Of a stretch of 64,000 bases of DNA, positions 25,639-34,932 are shown one piece after another. How positions within the stretch are numbered: position 1 is the stretch's first letter; every line of letters starts with the position of its first letter. The position numbers and the translations under genes were made by a program. Below the pieces are notes generated by a model. That model was not told where the DNA came from. It worked only from the letters and a program-made list of their open reading frames with translations, and did not search any database. This DNA is from JAAYJR01 sp964545315 (GTDB lineage Bacteria > Bacteroidota > Bacteroidia > Bacteroidales > Prolixibacteraceae), in contig CAZJGI010000009.1 in assembly GCA_964545315.1 (NCBI GenBank), forward strand, positions 1-64,000, in the 5' to 3' direction.

Positions 25639-27540
25639 ATGGCACATGAGGGATTAAAATCATTTATAAAGGTGCTTGAGAACAGCAATGAGTTGATCCG
25701 TATCAAAAGCTTTGCTGATCCTGATCTTATGATTACTGAAATTACTGACCGCTTTTCGAAACAAGAAAAGGGTGGTAAAGCTTTATTATTTGAAAATACG
25801 GGTACAGAATTTCCTTTGCTCATTAATGCGATGGGCTCTGAGAAACGGATAGTTCTTGCTTTAAGCAGGGAGTCCCTTATCGACATAGAGAATGAGATTG
25901 AAGGATTATTTTCAAATCTCTTACAGCCTCGTGATAATTTTTGGGACAAATTAAAACTATTGCCCCGCCTTAAAGAGGTTTCTTCCTGGCTGCCGGTAAA
26001 GTTGAAAAGGAGGGGGGCATGCCAGGAGTTTATTATGGATAAACCGGATCTGGGCCGGTTACCTGTATTGAAGTGTTGGCCTGCCGATGGCGGTAAGTTT
26101 ATTACTCTCCCTTGTGTGCATACAGTAGATCCGGAAACTAATATACCAAACCTGGGAATGTACAGGATGCAGGTTTTTGGTTCTGACAGTACCGGGATGC
26201 ACTGGCATAAGCATAAAACAGGAGCTTCTCATTTTGAAAAATATAAAAAGCTTGGAAGGAAAATGCCTGTAAGTGTTGTCCTGGGAGGTGACCCTGTTTA
26301 TACGTACGCCGCTACAGCTCCTTTGCCTGAAAATATTGATGAATATATACTTGCAGGATTTTTGAGAAGAAAATCAGTAAATCTGGTTAAGTGCCTTACT
26401 AATGATATCTTTGTCCCTGATGATTCTGATTTTGTCATTGAAGGATATATTGATCCCTCTGAGGACTTTATCCCTGAAGGACCATTTGGCGATCATACGG
26501 GATTTTATTCCCTTGCCGATTACTATCCCTGCTTTCATGTAACATTCATTACATATCGCAGGAATGCTGTATACCCGGCTACAATTGTTGGTATTCCCCC
26601 AATGGAAGATGCATATATAGGAAAAGCTACTGAACGGATTTTTCTTAAACCTCTGACATTAACGATGGTTCCTGAATTGAAGGATATGAGACTTCCCTTC
26701 ACTGGTGTGGCTCATAATTTTGCGGTTGTAAAAATAGCTAAAAGTTATCCCGGACAGGCCGTGAAAGTGATGCATGCATTATGGGGTGCCGGTCAGATGA
26801 TGTTCAATAAAATTTTGATAATTACAGATGAAACAGTGAACATACATGATAATAAAGCAATGATTGATGTCTTTTCCCGAAATTTCCATCCACAATATAG
26901 TTTGCATTTTTCAAAAGGCCCTTTAGATATTTTAGATCATTCATCAGCACGATTTTCATTTGGTTCCAAGTTGTGCATCGACCTGACCAGGCCTTTCCCT
27001 GAAGAGATACACGGGAAAAGGGAATCAGACACTTTTCTTTTCGGCCCGGGCAGGGATGATTTTGCAATTGCAGAAGCGGTTTGTGGGTACCGTAATTTGT
27101 TGGAAGAGATGAATCTGCCTGTACTTATTCTGAATATTCAAAAATATAGCGGTTTTTCATTTAAAGATTTGGAAATGAAGCTATCGAAGATAAAGGCTCT
27201 TGGTGCAGTGAAGGCAGTAATTTTTTTTGATGAAGGAGTTGATACGGAAGACTCAGACCTCCTTCTGTGGCTAATTGGGGGCAATATTGATCCTGAAAGA
27301 GATATCAGGTTACTTAAAATGAATCAGAATAATCATGTAATGCTGGTTGATGCTACAGTAAAAACCGGAGAACATGACCAGTTCTCCCGTGAATGGCCTA
27401 ATGTAGTTGTTATGGATGATAAAACTATTGCAAGGACTGACAGTATTTGGGCATCATTGGGATTAGGACATTTTATTCCAAGTCCATCCATAAAATACAG
27501 ATCTTTGGTAAGGGGAAGCGGAGCTGTAAGAGGTGAATAA
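25639..27540 (+). CDS. ubiD: UbiD-family decarboxylase
   Basis: A 633-residue protein; the ATG at 25639 (MAHEGLKSFI) is preferred over one 20 codons upstream whose leader is AT-rich. UbiD features are FENTGTEFPLLINAMGSEKR, the cofactor region TGMHWHKHKTGASH, PEGPFGDHTGFYS with catalytic acidic residues, and FTGVAHNFAVVKI. UbiD enzymes use prenylated FMN to decarboxylate unsaturated or aromatic acids. The long form (over 600 residues) is usual in Bacteroidota, where it is assigned to menaquinone synthesis. No UbiX is nearby. It is divergent from the TPL-like gene. Confidence 0.88.
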   Translation: MAHEGLKSFIKVLENSNELIRIKSFADPDLMITEITDRFSKQEKGGKALLFENTGTEFPLLINAMGSEKRIVLALSRESLIDIENEIEGLFSNLLQPRDNFWDKLKLLPRLKEVSSWLPVKLKRRGACQEFIMDKPDLGRLPVLKCWPADGGKFITLPCVHTVDPETNIPNLGMYRMQVFGSDSTGMHWHKHKTGASHFEKYKKLGRKMPVSVVLGGDPVYTYAATAPLPENIDEYILAGFLRRKSVNLVKCLTNDIFVPDDSDFVIEGYIDPSEDFIPEGPFGDHTGFYSLADYYPCFHVTFITYRRNAVYPATIVGIPPMEDAYIGKATERIFLKPLTLTMVPELKDMRLPFTGVAHNFAVVKIAKSYPGQAVKVMHALWGAGQMMFNKILIITDETVNIHDNKAMIDVFSRNFHPQYSLHFSKGPLDILDHSSARFSFGSKLCIDLTRPFPEEIHGKRESDTFLFGPGRDDFAIAEAVCGYRNLLEEMNLPVLILNIQKYSGFSFKDLEMKLSKIKALGAVKAVIFFDEGVDTEDSDLLLWLIGGNIDPERDIRLLKMNQNNHVMLVDATVKTGEHDQFSREWPNVVVMDDKTIARTDSIWASLGLGHFIPSPSIKYRSLVRGSGAVRGE

Positions 27541-27608
27541 TTACTGTTCTGTGGATATTTAATTACAGGCCAGACGTATAATTTAGTTTTTAAGGCTTTT
27601 TTTCAGGT

Positions 27609-28640
27609 TTATTCATTTCGATGGTTATTGTTTATTTCCCATGTATTGCCTGATCTGAGGAGTTCGTCTATACACCTTATTTTGCGTGATTTTTGAATGG
27701 TTTTAATTTGTTTTTCCATTTCATTATCATAGACAAGAGCTTCAACTTTCCTGATAACACCCATAGCTACCGGAAAATCGGGTAGTTCCATATTAATAAG
27801 TGCTAAATGTAGGGATGGATCAGTTTCAGAAGCATCATGTACGAGGATATCATTAATGGTAATATTGTTATTGTTTAACTCAACAACCTTCAATTTTCCA
27901 TCCTTTAAAGATAATCCCTTTTGATTGTTAGAGCCGAATAACATTGGTTCGCCGTGTCGAAGAATTATCTGTCTGTCTGCTTTATGTTCCGGGTCAGTAA
28001 TTTTTTGATGCACCCCGCCATTAAAGATAACACAATTTTGTAGCACTTCGACCACAGATGTACCTTTATGCATGGCAGCCTCCTTTAAAACCATTTCCCC
28101 GAGTTTGAGATTAATGTCAATCGTTCTGGCAAAAAAAGTTCCCCTTGCGCCAATCACAAGTTGTCCGGGTATAAACGGGTCTTCAATAGTACCAAAAGGA
28201 GATGTTTTACTGATGAAGTTTCTCTCTGAGGTGGGTGAAAACTGTCCTTTGGTAAGTCCGTAAATCCGGTTATTGAATAGTATTATATTGAGATCGAAGT
28301 TTCTTCTTATAGTGTGAATAAAATGGTTACCTCCGATTGCCATTGCATCACCGTCACCAGTAATTACCCAAACATTTAATCCGGGATTTGCCATTTTTAC
28401 ACCTGAAGCAACTGCAGTTGCCCTTCCATGGATAGTGTGGAACCCAAAGGTACTCATGTAATAGGGAAATCGCGAAGAACATCCGATACCTGATATAACA
28501 GCGAAGTTTTCTTTTGGTATACCAAGATCAGCCATTGTTTTCTGAACTTCATTCATTATAGCATAGTTGCCACATCCCGGGCACCATCGTATTTCATTTT
28601 CGCTCTTAAAATCTTTTACAGAATATTTTATTTCAACCAT
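27609..28640 (-). CDS. korB: 2-oxoacid:ferredoxin oxidoreductase beta subunit (KorB)
   Basis: A 343-residue TPP-binding subunit. Motifs are WCPGCGNYAIMNE near residue 20, GIGCSSRFPYYM, and GDGDAMAIGGNHFIHTIRRNFDLNIILFNN (TPP/Mg motif). Together with KorA it converts 2-oxoglutarate (or a related 2-oxoacid) and CoA to the acyl-CoA with reduced ferredoxin, a mark of anaerobic metabolism. It follows korA after 8 bp. No delta ferredoxin subunit is present, as is usual in Bacteroidota. Confidence 0.94.
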   Translation of the reverse strand: MVEIKYSVKDFKSENEIRWCPGCGNYAIMNEVQKTMADLGIPKENFAVISGIGCSSRFPYYMSTFGFHTIHGRATAVASGVKMANPGLNVWVITGDGDAMAIGGNHFIHTIRRNFDLNIILFNNRIYGLTKGQFSPTSERNFISKTSPFGTIEDPFIPGQLVIGARGTFFARTIDINLKLGEMVLKEAAMHKGTSVVEVLQNCVIFNGGVHQKITDPEHKADRQIILRHGEPMLFGSNNQKGLSLKDGKLKVVELNNNNITINDILVHDASETDPSLHLALINMELPDFPVAMGVIRKVEALVYDNEMEKQIKTIQKSRKIRCIDELLRSGNTWEINNNHRNE

Positions 28641-28648
28641 AATAATTA

Positions 28649-30481
28649 CTAAAATAGTTTTTCTATCTCGCTTACCAACTCATCAACAGTAAAAGGTAAT
28701 CCGTTGACCTTATTAAACCGGGAGTATTTAAATTCAGGAAGCTGGCCCCTCAGATAAATTACAAATTGACCCATATTTAATTCACAAACTATTATTTTTT
28801 TAAATTTCCCAAATACTGACCTGGTATTTTCCGGAAGTGGTTTGATATAGTTGAAATGAGCAAGGCTTACACTTTTACCTTTCAGTCGCAGTTCATAAAC
28901 AGCACTAAAAAGGTGTCCGTAGGTTCCTCCCCAGCCTACGACAAGAATGTCTCCCTGATCATCCCCCGTGATAGTCAGAGGGGGAATTACAGTTGCAATT
29001 TTTTGGATTTTTTCTTCACGTGTAATAGTATTTTCCTGATGAATTTCCGGGTAATAACTTACTGCACCATCGATGGTTTTTTCAAGGCCTCCTATCCGGT
29101 GCTCGAATCCGGCCATTCCCGGGAAAGCCCATTCCCTGAAGAGAAATTGTTCATCTCTTTTATAAGCCTTAAAATCAGCAGGATTTTTTGCGATACGAGG
29201 CACTATCGGCGGCAGTTCTTCCAGGCTGGGTATTTTCCAGGGTTCACTGCCGTTGGCCAGGAAACCATCTGAAAGCAGAATTACCGGGGTCATATGCTCA
29301 ATAGCTAATTTAGCTGCCATATAAGCATATATAAAGCAATCGGAAGGAGTGCTGGCGGATATTACAACCACAGGACTTTCTCCGTTACGGCCGTAAAGAG
29401 ACTGAAGAAGGTCAGACTGCTCGGTTTTTGTAGGGAGCCCTGTTGAAGGGCCTCCCCTTTGTACATCTACAATAACAATCGGCAATTCTGCCATTACAGC
29501 CAGCCCTATAGCTTCGGATTTAAGGGCCAGCCCGGGGCCGGATGTTGTGGTAACAGCAAGATCGCCTGCAAAGGCCGCCCCAAGGGCCGAAGTAATCCCT
29601 GCAATCTCATCTTCTGCCTGGTATGTCTTTACACCTAAGTCTTTCCTTTCAGATAATGCAACCAATATGTCTGTCGCAGGTGTTATGGGGTATGAACCTG
29701 CGAAAAGCTCCAGTCCGGCCTTTTCTGCCGCTGCAATGAAGCCCCAGGCAGTGGCAATATTACCGCTGACATTGCGATAGATGCCATTCTCAATGTTGGC
29801 ATGATGAATGATATAACTTGGGGTCATGTGCTGCATATTAAGGCCATAATTATAACCGCTGTGCAGAACTTTAATATTTGATTTGATAAGGACTGACTTA
29901 TGAGAAAACTTCTCTTTAATATATTCCTCAACATACTGAAGTGGCCTGTTGAACATCCAGCAAACCAATCCCAGTGCGAACATATTTTTACTACGGGTTA
30001 TACTTTTATTGTCAAGGTCGAAATCTTTTAATACCTCTTTTGTGAGGCTGGTAATAGGAATAGGTATCCTGCGGTAATCATCCATTTTACATTCCGTAAA
30101 AGGATCATCAGTGATAATTTCAGCTTTTCTGAAGTTTTTTTCGTTAAAAGTATCTGAATCGTATATTATTATTCCTCCGGGATTCATGGATTTAGCATTG
30201 GCTTTCAGGGCAGCCGGATTCATTGCAATTAAAACATGCGCATAATCACCAGGTGTTTTTATTATCCTTTGTCCAAAGTGTACCTGAAACCCTGATACAC
30301 CTCCGACGGTACCCTGAGGTGCCCTTATTTCTGCAGGATAATCTGGGAAGGTTGAGATATCATTGCCTAGTTGTGCAGTGGCATCTGAAAAAAGAGTGCC
30401 TGTGAGTTGCATCCCATCCCCTGAATCTCCGGCAAACCTTACTGTTACCTCTTCAAGCTTTATAACTTGTGGATGTCTCAT
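28649..30481 (-). CDS. korA: 2-oxoacid:ferredoxin oxidoreductase, fused alpha/gamma subunit (KorA)
   Basis: A 610-residue protein in which an N-terminal gamma domain (about 1-190, FAGDSGDGMQLTG and PDYPAEIRAPQGTV) is fused to the pyrimidine-binding alpha domain (about 220-580, AGSYPITPATDILVAL, TTSGPGLALKSEAIGLA). This is the normal KorA form. It is upstream of korB in an evident operon. The 260-bp leader holds a 10-bp perfect inverted repeat followed by a T-run on the minus strand (30515-30554) that may control it. Confidence 0.94.
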   Translation of the reverse strand: MRHPQVIKLEEVTVRFAGDSGDGMQLTGTLFSDATAQLGNDISTFPDYPAEIRAPQGTVGGVSGFQVHFGQRIIKTPGDYAHVLIAMNPAALKANAKSMNPGGIIIYDSDTFNEKNFRKAEIITDDPFTECKMDDYRRIPIPITSLTKEVLKDFDLDNKSITRSKNMFALGLVCWMFNRPLQYVEEYIKEKFSHKSVLIKSNIKVLHSGYNYGLNMQHMTPSYIIHHANIENGIYRNVSGNIATAWGFIAAAEKAGLELFAGSYPITPATDILVALSERKDLGVKTYQAEDEIAGITSALGAAFAGDLAVTTTSGPGLALKSEAIGLAVMAELPIVIVDVQRGGPSTGLPTKTEQSDLLQSLYGRNGESPVVVISASTPSDCFIYAYMAAKLAIEHMTPVILLSDGFLANGSEPWKIPSLEELPPIVPRIAKNPADFKAYKRDEQFLFREWAFPGMAGFEHRIGGLEKTIDGAVSYYPEIHQENTITREEKIQKIATVIPPLTITGDDQGDILVVGWGGTYGHLFSAVYELRLKGKSVSLAHFNYIKPLPENTRSVFGKFKKIIVCELNMGQFVIYLRGQLPEFKYSRFNKVNGLPFTVDELVSEIEKLF

Positions 30482-30514
30482 ACTGGTATGTTTATTTTAA
30501 ATTCTCTGTTAAAA

Positions 30515-30554
30515 GAAAAAACGACCCTGAATTTTATTCTTAAAATTCAGAATC
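30515..30554 (-). promoter_or_regulatory. Leader hairpin of korAB, possible terminator
   Basis: CTGAATTTTA (30527-30536) and TAAAATTCAG (30541-30550) are perfect arms with a 4-nt loop. On the minus strand the hairpin is followed by GGTCG and six T, 34 bp before the korA start. A -7-like TAAATTTG lies upstream at 30581-30574. Confidence 0.45.
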
Positions 30555-30741
30555 GATTATGCTTTGCAGATGTCAAATTTAAATGTCAAAATTAACTATT
30601 ATTACTGTAAATAAATTTAAATCAGTTAAAAAAGATATTTCCCTGATAAAATCATATGACTTTTTTCATATTCACTTTCTTTTTACAAAAAGTTTTCCTT
30701 TTTTCGTGAAAAAATTAAATTAGTTTTAAAAATCCATAAAC

Positions 30742-32022
30742 ATGAATAATGTAACATCGAATGTAGGGAATAGGAATTCTTTTATGCTGCCAATGATAAT
30801 TATTAGCAGCCTGTTTTTTATTTTTGGTTTTGTGACATGGCTTAATGGTATTTTAATACCATACTTAAAAATCGCATGTCAGCTTTCTGATTTTCAGGCT
30901 CTCCTGGTAGCCTTTGCATTTTATATATCATACACTGTAATGGCGCTTCCTTCAGCCTGGGTATTGAATAAAACCGGATTGAAAAGTGGGATGATGATAG
31001 GATTATGGATAATGGCACTCGGAACAATTATTTTTATTCCTGCTGCCCTTTCAAGGACCTACTCTATTTTTCTTTTAGGGCTTTTTGTTATGGGCACCGG
31101 ACTGGCGTTGCTTCAAACAGCATCGAATCCTTATGTTACTATCATGGGTCCCCGCGAGAGTGCAGCAAGAAGAATAAGTATCCTGGGTATCTGTAATAAA
31201 TTTGCAGGTGCAATTGCTCCGCTGATTTTAGCTTATTATATCCTGAGTGACGGTGACGCTTTTGTTGCATCACTTGCAAATATGAGTGAAGTTGAGCAAA
31301 CTGCTGCCCTGGATGAATTGGCCAGAAGGGTTATTAATCCTTATATCGTGATGACTGTAATCCTTTTTGTGCTTGGCGGAATAGTAAGACTTTCAGGTCT
31401 GCCTGATCTGGAAATGGAATCTGAAGAAGATGCAAGTGTTGATCAGCTTGCTGCTGTGAAGAAAAATATTTTTGCCTACCCACACCTTATTCTTGGTGTT
31501 ATAACTTTGTTTTTTTATGTCGGAGTGGAGGTGATTGCCGGAGATACAATTATCAGGTACGGCCTTTCTTTAGGAATTGAGATGAGCCAGGCCAAAGCAT
31601 TTACATCATACACAATGGCAACAATGGTATTAGGATATATTATTGGCATATTATTAATCCCAAAGTATATGTCACAGAGGTTTGCACTCCAGGCATCTGC
31701 TATACTGGGCCTTATCTTTGCCATGGGAGCTATATTTACATCAGGTTTTGTTTCAGTAATTTTTGTTGCATTGTTCGGACTTTCAAATGCATTGGTATGG
31801 CCGGCTGTCTGGCCTCTGGCCCTGCATAACCTCGGGAAACACCTTAAGACCGGTTCAGCCTTACTGATAATGGCAATTGCCGGTGGAGCAATCATCCCGC
31901 TGATTTGGGGTTCACTTTCTGACAGCATAGGTTCTCAAAATGCTTACTGGATAGTTGTTCCATGTTATCTGGTCATACTCTTTTATTCTGTAAAAGGATA
32001 TAAACTAAAAAGCTGGAGTTAA
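30742..32022 (+). CDS. Sugar MFS transporter (FucP/GluP/NagP-like)
   Basis: A 426-residue major-facilitator protein with about 12 membrane segments. The start FGFVTWLNGILIPYLKIACQLSDFQALLVAFAFY and LLQTASNPYVTIMGPRESAARRISI are typical of the fucose/glucose/galactose:H+ symporter branch. In Bacteroidota close homologues take up glucose, galactose, fucose or N-acetylglucosamine; the sugar cannot be told. It is followed after 79 bp, across a hairpin, by a nucleotidyltransferase and a sugar kinase on the same strand. Confidence 0.9.
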   Translation: MNNVTSNVGNRNSFMLPMIIISSLFFIFGFVTWLNGILIPYLKIACQLSDFQALLVAFAFYISYTVMALPSAWVLNKTGLKSGMMIGLWIMALGTIIFIPAALSRTYSIFLLGLFVMGTGLALLQTASNPYVTIMGPRESAARRISILGICNKFAGAIAPLILAYYILSDGDAFVASLANMSEVEQTAALDELARRVINPYIVMTVILFVLGGIVRLSGLPDLEMESEEDASVDQLAAVKKNIFAYPHLILGVITLFFYVGVEVIAGDTIIRYGLSLGIEMSQAKAFTSYTMATMVLGYIIGILLIPKYMSQRFALQASAILGLIFAMGAIFTSGFVSVIFVALFGLSNALVWPAVWPLALHNLGKHLKTGSALLIMAIAGGAIIPLIWGSLSDSIGSQNAYWIVVPCYLVILFYSVKGYKLKSWS

Positions 32023-32045
32023 TTTAAAATTATTTTTTAAAATAT

Positions 32046-32080
32046 GGCAGTTTGGTTAGTTAATCAAACTGTCCTTTATT
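32046..32080 (+). terminator. Hairpin after MFS gene
   Basis: GGCAGTTTGGTTA (from 32046) pairs with TAATCAAACTGTC (to 32073) with two G-U pairs, followed by CTTTATTTT. It may reduce read-through into the nucleotidyltransferase gene. Confidence 0.5.
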
Positions 32081-32101
32081 TTAACTGTTAAAATTTTTTA
32101 T

Positions 32102-33001
32102 ATGAAACCAACCCTGTTAATTCTGGCCGCCGGCATGGGCAGTCGATATGGAGGCCTGAAGCAGGTTGAGCCAGTCGGCCCTAACGGTGAGGTAATTATC
32201 GATTATTCAATTTATGATGCAATAAGGGCAGGATTCGGTAAAGTCATTTTCGTTATCCGGAAATGCTTTGCAGATGAGTTTAAAGAAATTTTCGATTCCA
32301 AACTGAAAGGTAAGATAGAAATTGAATATGTTTATCAGGAACTTGAGTACCTTCCTCCGGGTTATAATGTACCTCCTGAAAGAGAAAAGCCATGGGGAAC
32401 AGCACATGCCATCCTGGTTACCAAAAATGTTATTAAGGAACCTTTCTGCCAACTTAATGCGGATGACTTTTACGGATATAATGCATTCAGGGTAATGGCA
32501 GAATTTCTGACAAGACCACTGAAACCATACGAATATTCAATGGTCGGGTATAAACTGAAAAATACATTATCTGACTTTGGAAGCGTTTCCAGAGGTATTT
32601 GTGAGGTCGACGAAAATAATTATCTGCAAAAGATCGTCGAAACAGTGAAAATTTTAAAAGAGGATAGCCGTATTGCCTCTTATGAGCCAGGTTGCCAGGT
32701 TAAATATCTTTCAGGTGAGGAGAATGTATCAATGAATATTTGGGGATTTCAGCCTGATATCTTTGATATTCTGGAAGAGAAATTTATTAAGTTCCTAAAT
32801 GAAAATATTCATTTGCCCAAAGCTGAGATATTTATTCCATCAGTCGTTTTTGATATTATTTCTGAAGGTAGTGCGAAAGTGGAGGTGTTGAAGGCTGACT
32901 CTCCATGGTTCGGGGTCACATATAAAGAGGATACACCTATTGTGATATCAAAGATTAAAAAGCTGATTGATGATGGTTTGTATCCTGAAAAACTTTTTTA
33001 A
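32102..33001 (+). CDS. Sugar-phosphate nucleotidyltransferase
   Basis: A 299-residue NTP-transferase. The pyrophosphorylase motif is LAAGMGSRYGGLKQ (residues 7-20), and LNADDFYGYNAF supplies the metal-binding Asp. The family links an NTP with a sugar 1-phosphate to give an NDP-sugar and pyrophosphate. The segment LEYLPPGYNVPPEREKPWGTAHAI fits a subgroup seen next to the kinase below. Its substrate is unknown. It lies 11 bp before the kinase gene, so they form an operon. Confidence 0.88.
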   Translation: MKPTLLILAAGMGSRYGGLKQVEPVGPNGEVIIDYSIYDAIRAGFGKVIFVIRKCFADEFKEIFDSKLKGKIEIEYVYQELEYLPPGYNVPPEREKPWGTAHAILVTKNVIKEPFCQLNADDFYGYNAFRVMAEFLTRPLKPYEYSMVGYKLKNTLSDFGSVSRGICEVDENNYLQKIVETVKILKEDSRIASYEPGCQVKYLSGEENVSMNIWGFQPDIFDILEEKFIKFLNENIHLPKAEIFIPSVVFDIISEGSAKVEVLKADSPWFGVTYKEDTPIVISKIKKLIDDGLYPEKLF

Positions 33002-33012
33002 CAAGTGAAGTT

Positions 33013-34101
33013 ATGAATAAGGATTTGAGATCAATTGCCGAAAAGTTCAGACTGGAAGCGACGGTTAAGGAGGTTGTCTCTTTAGGGGAAGGCTTTATTA
33101 ATGATACCTATATTGTCAGGACAGAAGAGGGGCAACCAACATATATATTACAAAGGAAGAATAAACGTGTTTTTTCACCTGTGCCGGCTATGATGGATAA
33201 TATTCAGAAAGTATGCCTTCATATTAAAGCAAAGGTTAAAAAGGCTGGTGGAGATCCAATGAGAGAGGCAATGACAATTATTCCGGCAATTGACGGCAAA
33301 TTATATCATATTGATGACTCCGGAGAGTATTGGGCTGTCAGCCTCTTTATTGATGATACTGTTGCTTATGAAGCGGCAGAAACTCCTGAACTGGCTTTTG
33401 CAGGTGGCAGGGGTATTGGTAAATTTCAGGCCCTGGTATCTGATTTGAAAGAACCCCTGGCAGATATCCTTCCCGGATTTCATAATATAAGAATAAGATA
33501 TCAGCAATGGGATAAAGTTTTGAAGGAGGATCCTCTCGGACGAAAAGCTGATGTGAAGGAAGAGATCAGCTGGATTGAAAGCAGGAAGAAAGAGATGATG
33601 AAATTTTGGGAAATGGTTGAAGACGGGATAATTCCGACCAGGGTAAGCCATAATGATACCAAGATAAACAATATACTCTTCGATCACAGGGGAGACGTGC
33701 TTTGTGTAATAGACCTTGATACTGTTATGAACAGTACTGTGTTAAATGATTTTGGCGATGCAATTCGGTACTATTCAAATACAGGCCTTGAGGATGATAC
33801 CAACCTTGATAATGTGTCTGCGAATATTGAAATATATGAGGCCTTTGCACGTGGATACCTTAAAGAAGCAATTTCTTTCCTTACTCCCAAAGAGATTGAA
33901 TATCTTGCCTTTTCAGCAAGATACATTACATACGAACAGGTTTTACGCTTTTTAATGGACTATATCGACGGGGATAATTATTATAAAATCAAGTCGAAAG
34001 ATCATAACCTGGTAAGGACCAGGGCTCAATATAAACTTCTGACAAGTATGGAGGAGCAGTATGCCGGGATGCAGGAGATCATCAGGCAGATCATTTCTTA
34101 G
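33013..34101 (+). CDS. APH-fold sugar kinase (NahK-like)
   Basis: A 362-residue kinase of the aminoglycoside-phosphotransferase fold. Near the N-terminus LGEGFINDTYIV resembles the ATP loop. The catalytic motif is SHNDTKINNILFD (about 215-227) and the Mg-binding VIDLDTVMNS follows. This pattern and length fit N-acetylhexosamine 1-kinase (NahK), which makes sugar 1-phosphates directly. With the adjoining nucleotidyltransferase and sugar importer it forms a complete import-phosphorylate-activate cassette. The sugar is a guess; GlcNAc or GalNAc are likely. It overlaps murI by 4 bp in convergent orientation. Confidence 0.8.
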   Translation: MNKDLRSIAEKFRLEATVKEVVSLGEGFINDTYIVRTEEGQPTYILQRKNKRVFSPVPAMMDNIQKVCLHIKAKVKKAGGDPMREAMTIIPAIDGKLYHIDDSGEYWAVSLFIDDTVAYEAAETPELAFAGGRGIGKFQALVSDLKEPLADILPGFHNIRIRYQQWDKVLKEDPLGRKADVKEEISWIESRKKEMMKFWEMVEDGIIPTRVSHNDTKINNILFDHRGDVLCVIDLDTVMNSTVLNDFGDAIRYYSNTGLEDDTNLDNVSANIEIYEAFARGYLKEAISFLTPKEIEYLAFSARYITYEQVLRFLMDYIDGDNYYKIKSKDHNLVRTRAQYKLLTSMEEQYAGMQEIIRQIIS

Positions 34102-34928
34102 CCTAAATGGATGGTTTCGGCACTAATTTGTTGTCCGAGAAAAAAAGCAGCTTTCTCATTAAAATTTTCCACTGACTCAGTCGTATGGTATTTAATCATG
34201 CGGTTTTTCGAAAGTCTGTTTTCAATCTCGGGATGCCTTTGCAGGTATAGTATTAGTTTCTCTGCTACTATTTCACCCTGTTCTACAATAGTTATATTTT
34301 CAGGGATATATTTTTTTATTAGTTTTATCAAAAGGGGGTAATGAGTACATCCCAGTATCAATGTATCCAGTTTTCTGTCCTTTTTTAGAATATTCTTTAT
34401 ATTTTTTTTAACGAAAAATCTTGCCCCTTTAGAATCTATCTCATTATTTTCCACGAGTGGTACCCATAATGGACATGCTTCCTGAACTACAGATATTATC
34501 TTGTTTCCGGACCATTTTTTCAGTTCTATCGGATACGACCCGGAAAGTACTGTCCCTGGGGTACCCAGAACCCCAACATGTCCGTTTTTTGTTATTTCGG
34601 TTACTTTCTCAACACTCGGCCTGATTACTCCAAGTACTCTCTTTTCAGGGTCAATTTTCGGAAGGTCGATTTGTTGTATAGACCGCAAAGCTTTTGATGA
34701 GGCTGTATTACATGCAATAATAATTAATGGACAGTTCCGGGCGAACAGATATTTTACTGCTTCAACCGTATATTTATATACAACCTGAAAAGATCTTGTA
34801 CCATATGGTGTGCGCGCATTATCTCCCAAATATAAAAAATCATGATCAGGAAGGTTTTTCATAAGTTCTTTTAAAACTGTTAAACCTCCGTATCCGGAAT
34901 CAAAAACACCTATAGGAGCAAAATTCAT
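34098..34928 (-). CDS. murI: Glutamate racemase
   Basis: A 276-residue cytoplasmic enzyme that makes D-glutamate for peptidoglycan. Start IGVFDSGYGGLTVL, YLGDNARTPYG, the first catalytic Cys in IIACNTASS, and the second in LGCTHYPLL are all present. It is 4 bp downstream of the glycogen synthase gene on the same strand, so may be co-transcribed. Confidence 0.96.
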   Translation of the reverse strand: MNFAPIGVFDSGYGGLTVLKELMKNLPDHDFLYLGDNARTPYGTRSFQVVYKYTVEAVKYLFARNCPLIIIACNTASSKALRSIQQIDLPKIDPEKRVLGVIRPSVEKVTEITKNGHVGVLGTPGTVLSGSYPIELKKWSGNKIISVVQEACPLWVPLVENNEIDSKGARFFVKKNIKNILKKDRKLDTLILGCTHYPLLIKLIKKYIPENITIVEQGEIVAEKLILYLQRHPEIENRLSKNRMIKYHTTESVENFNEKAAFFLGQQISAETIHLG

Positions 34929-34932
34929 ATGG

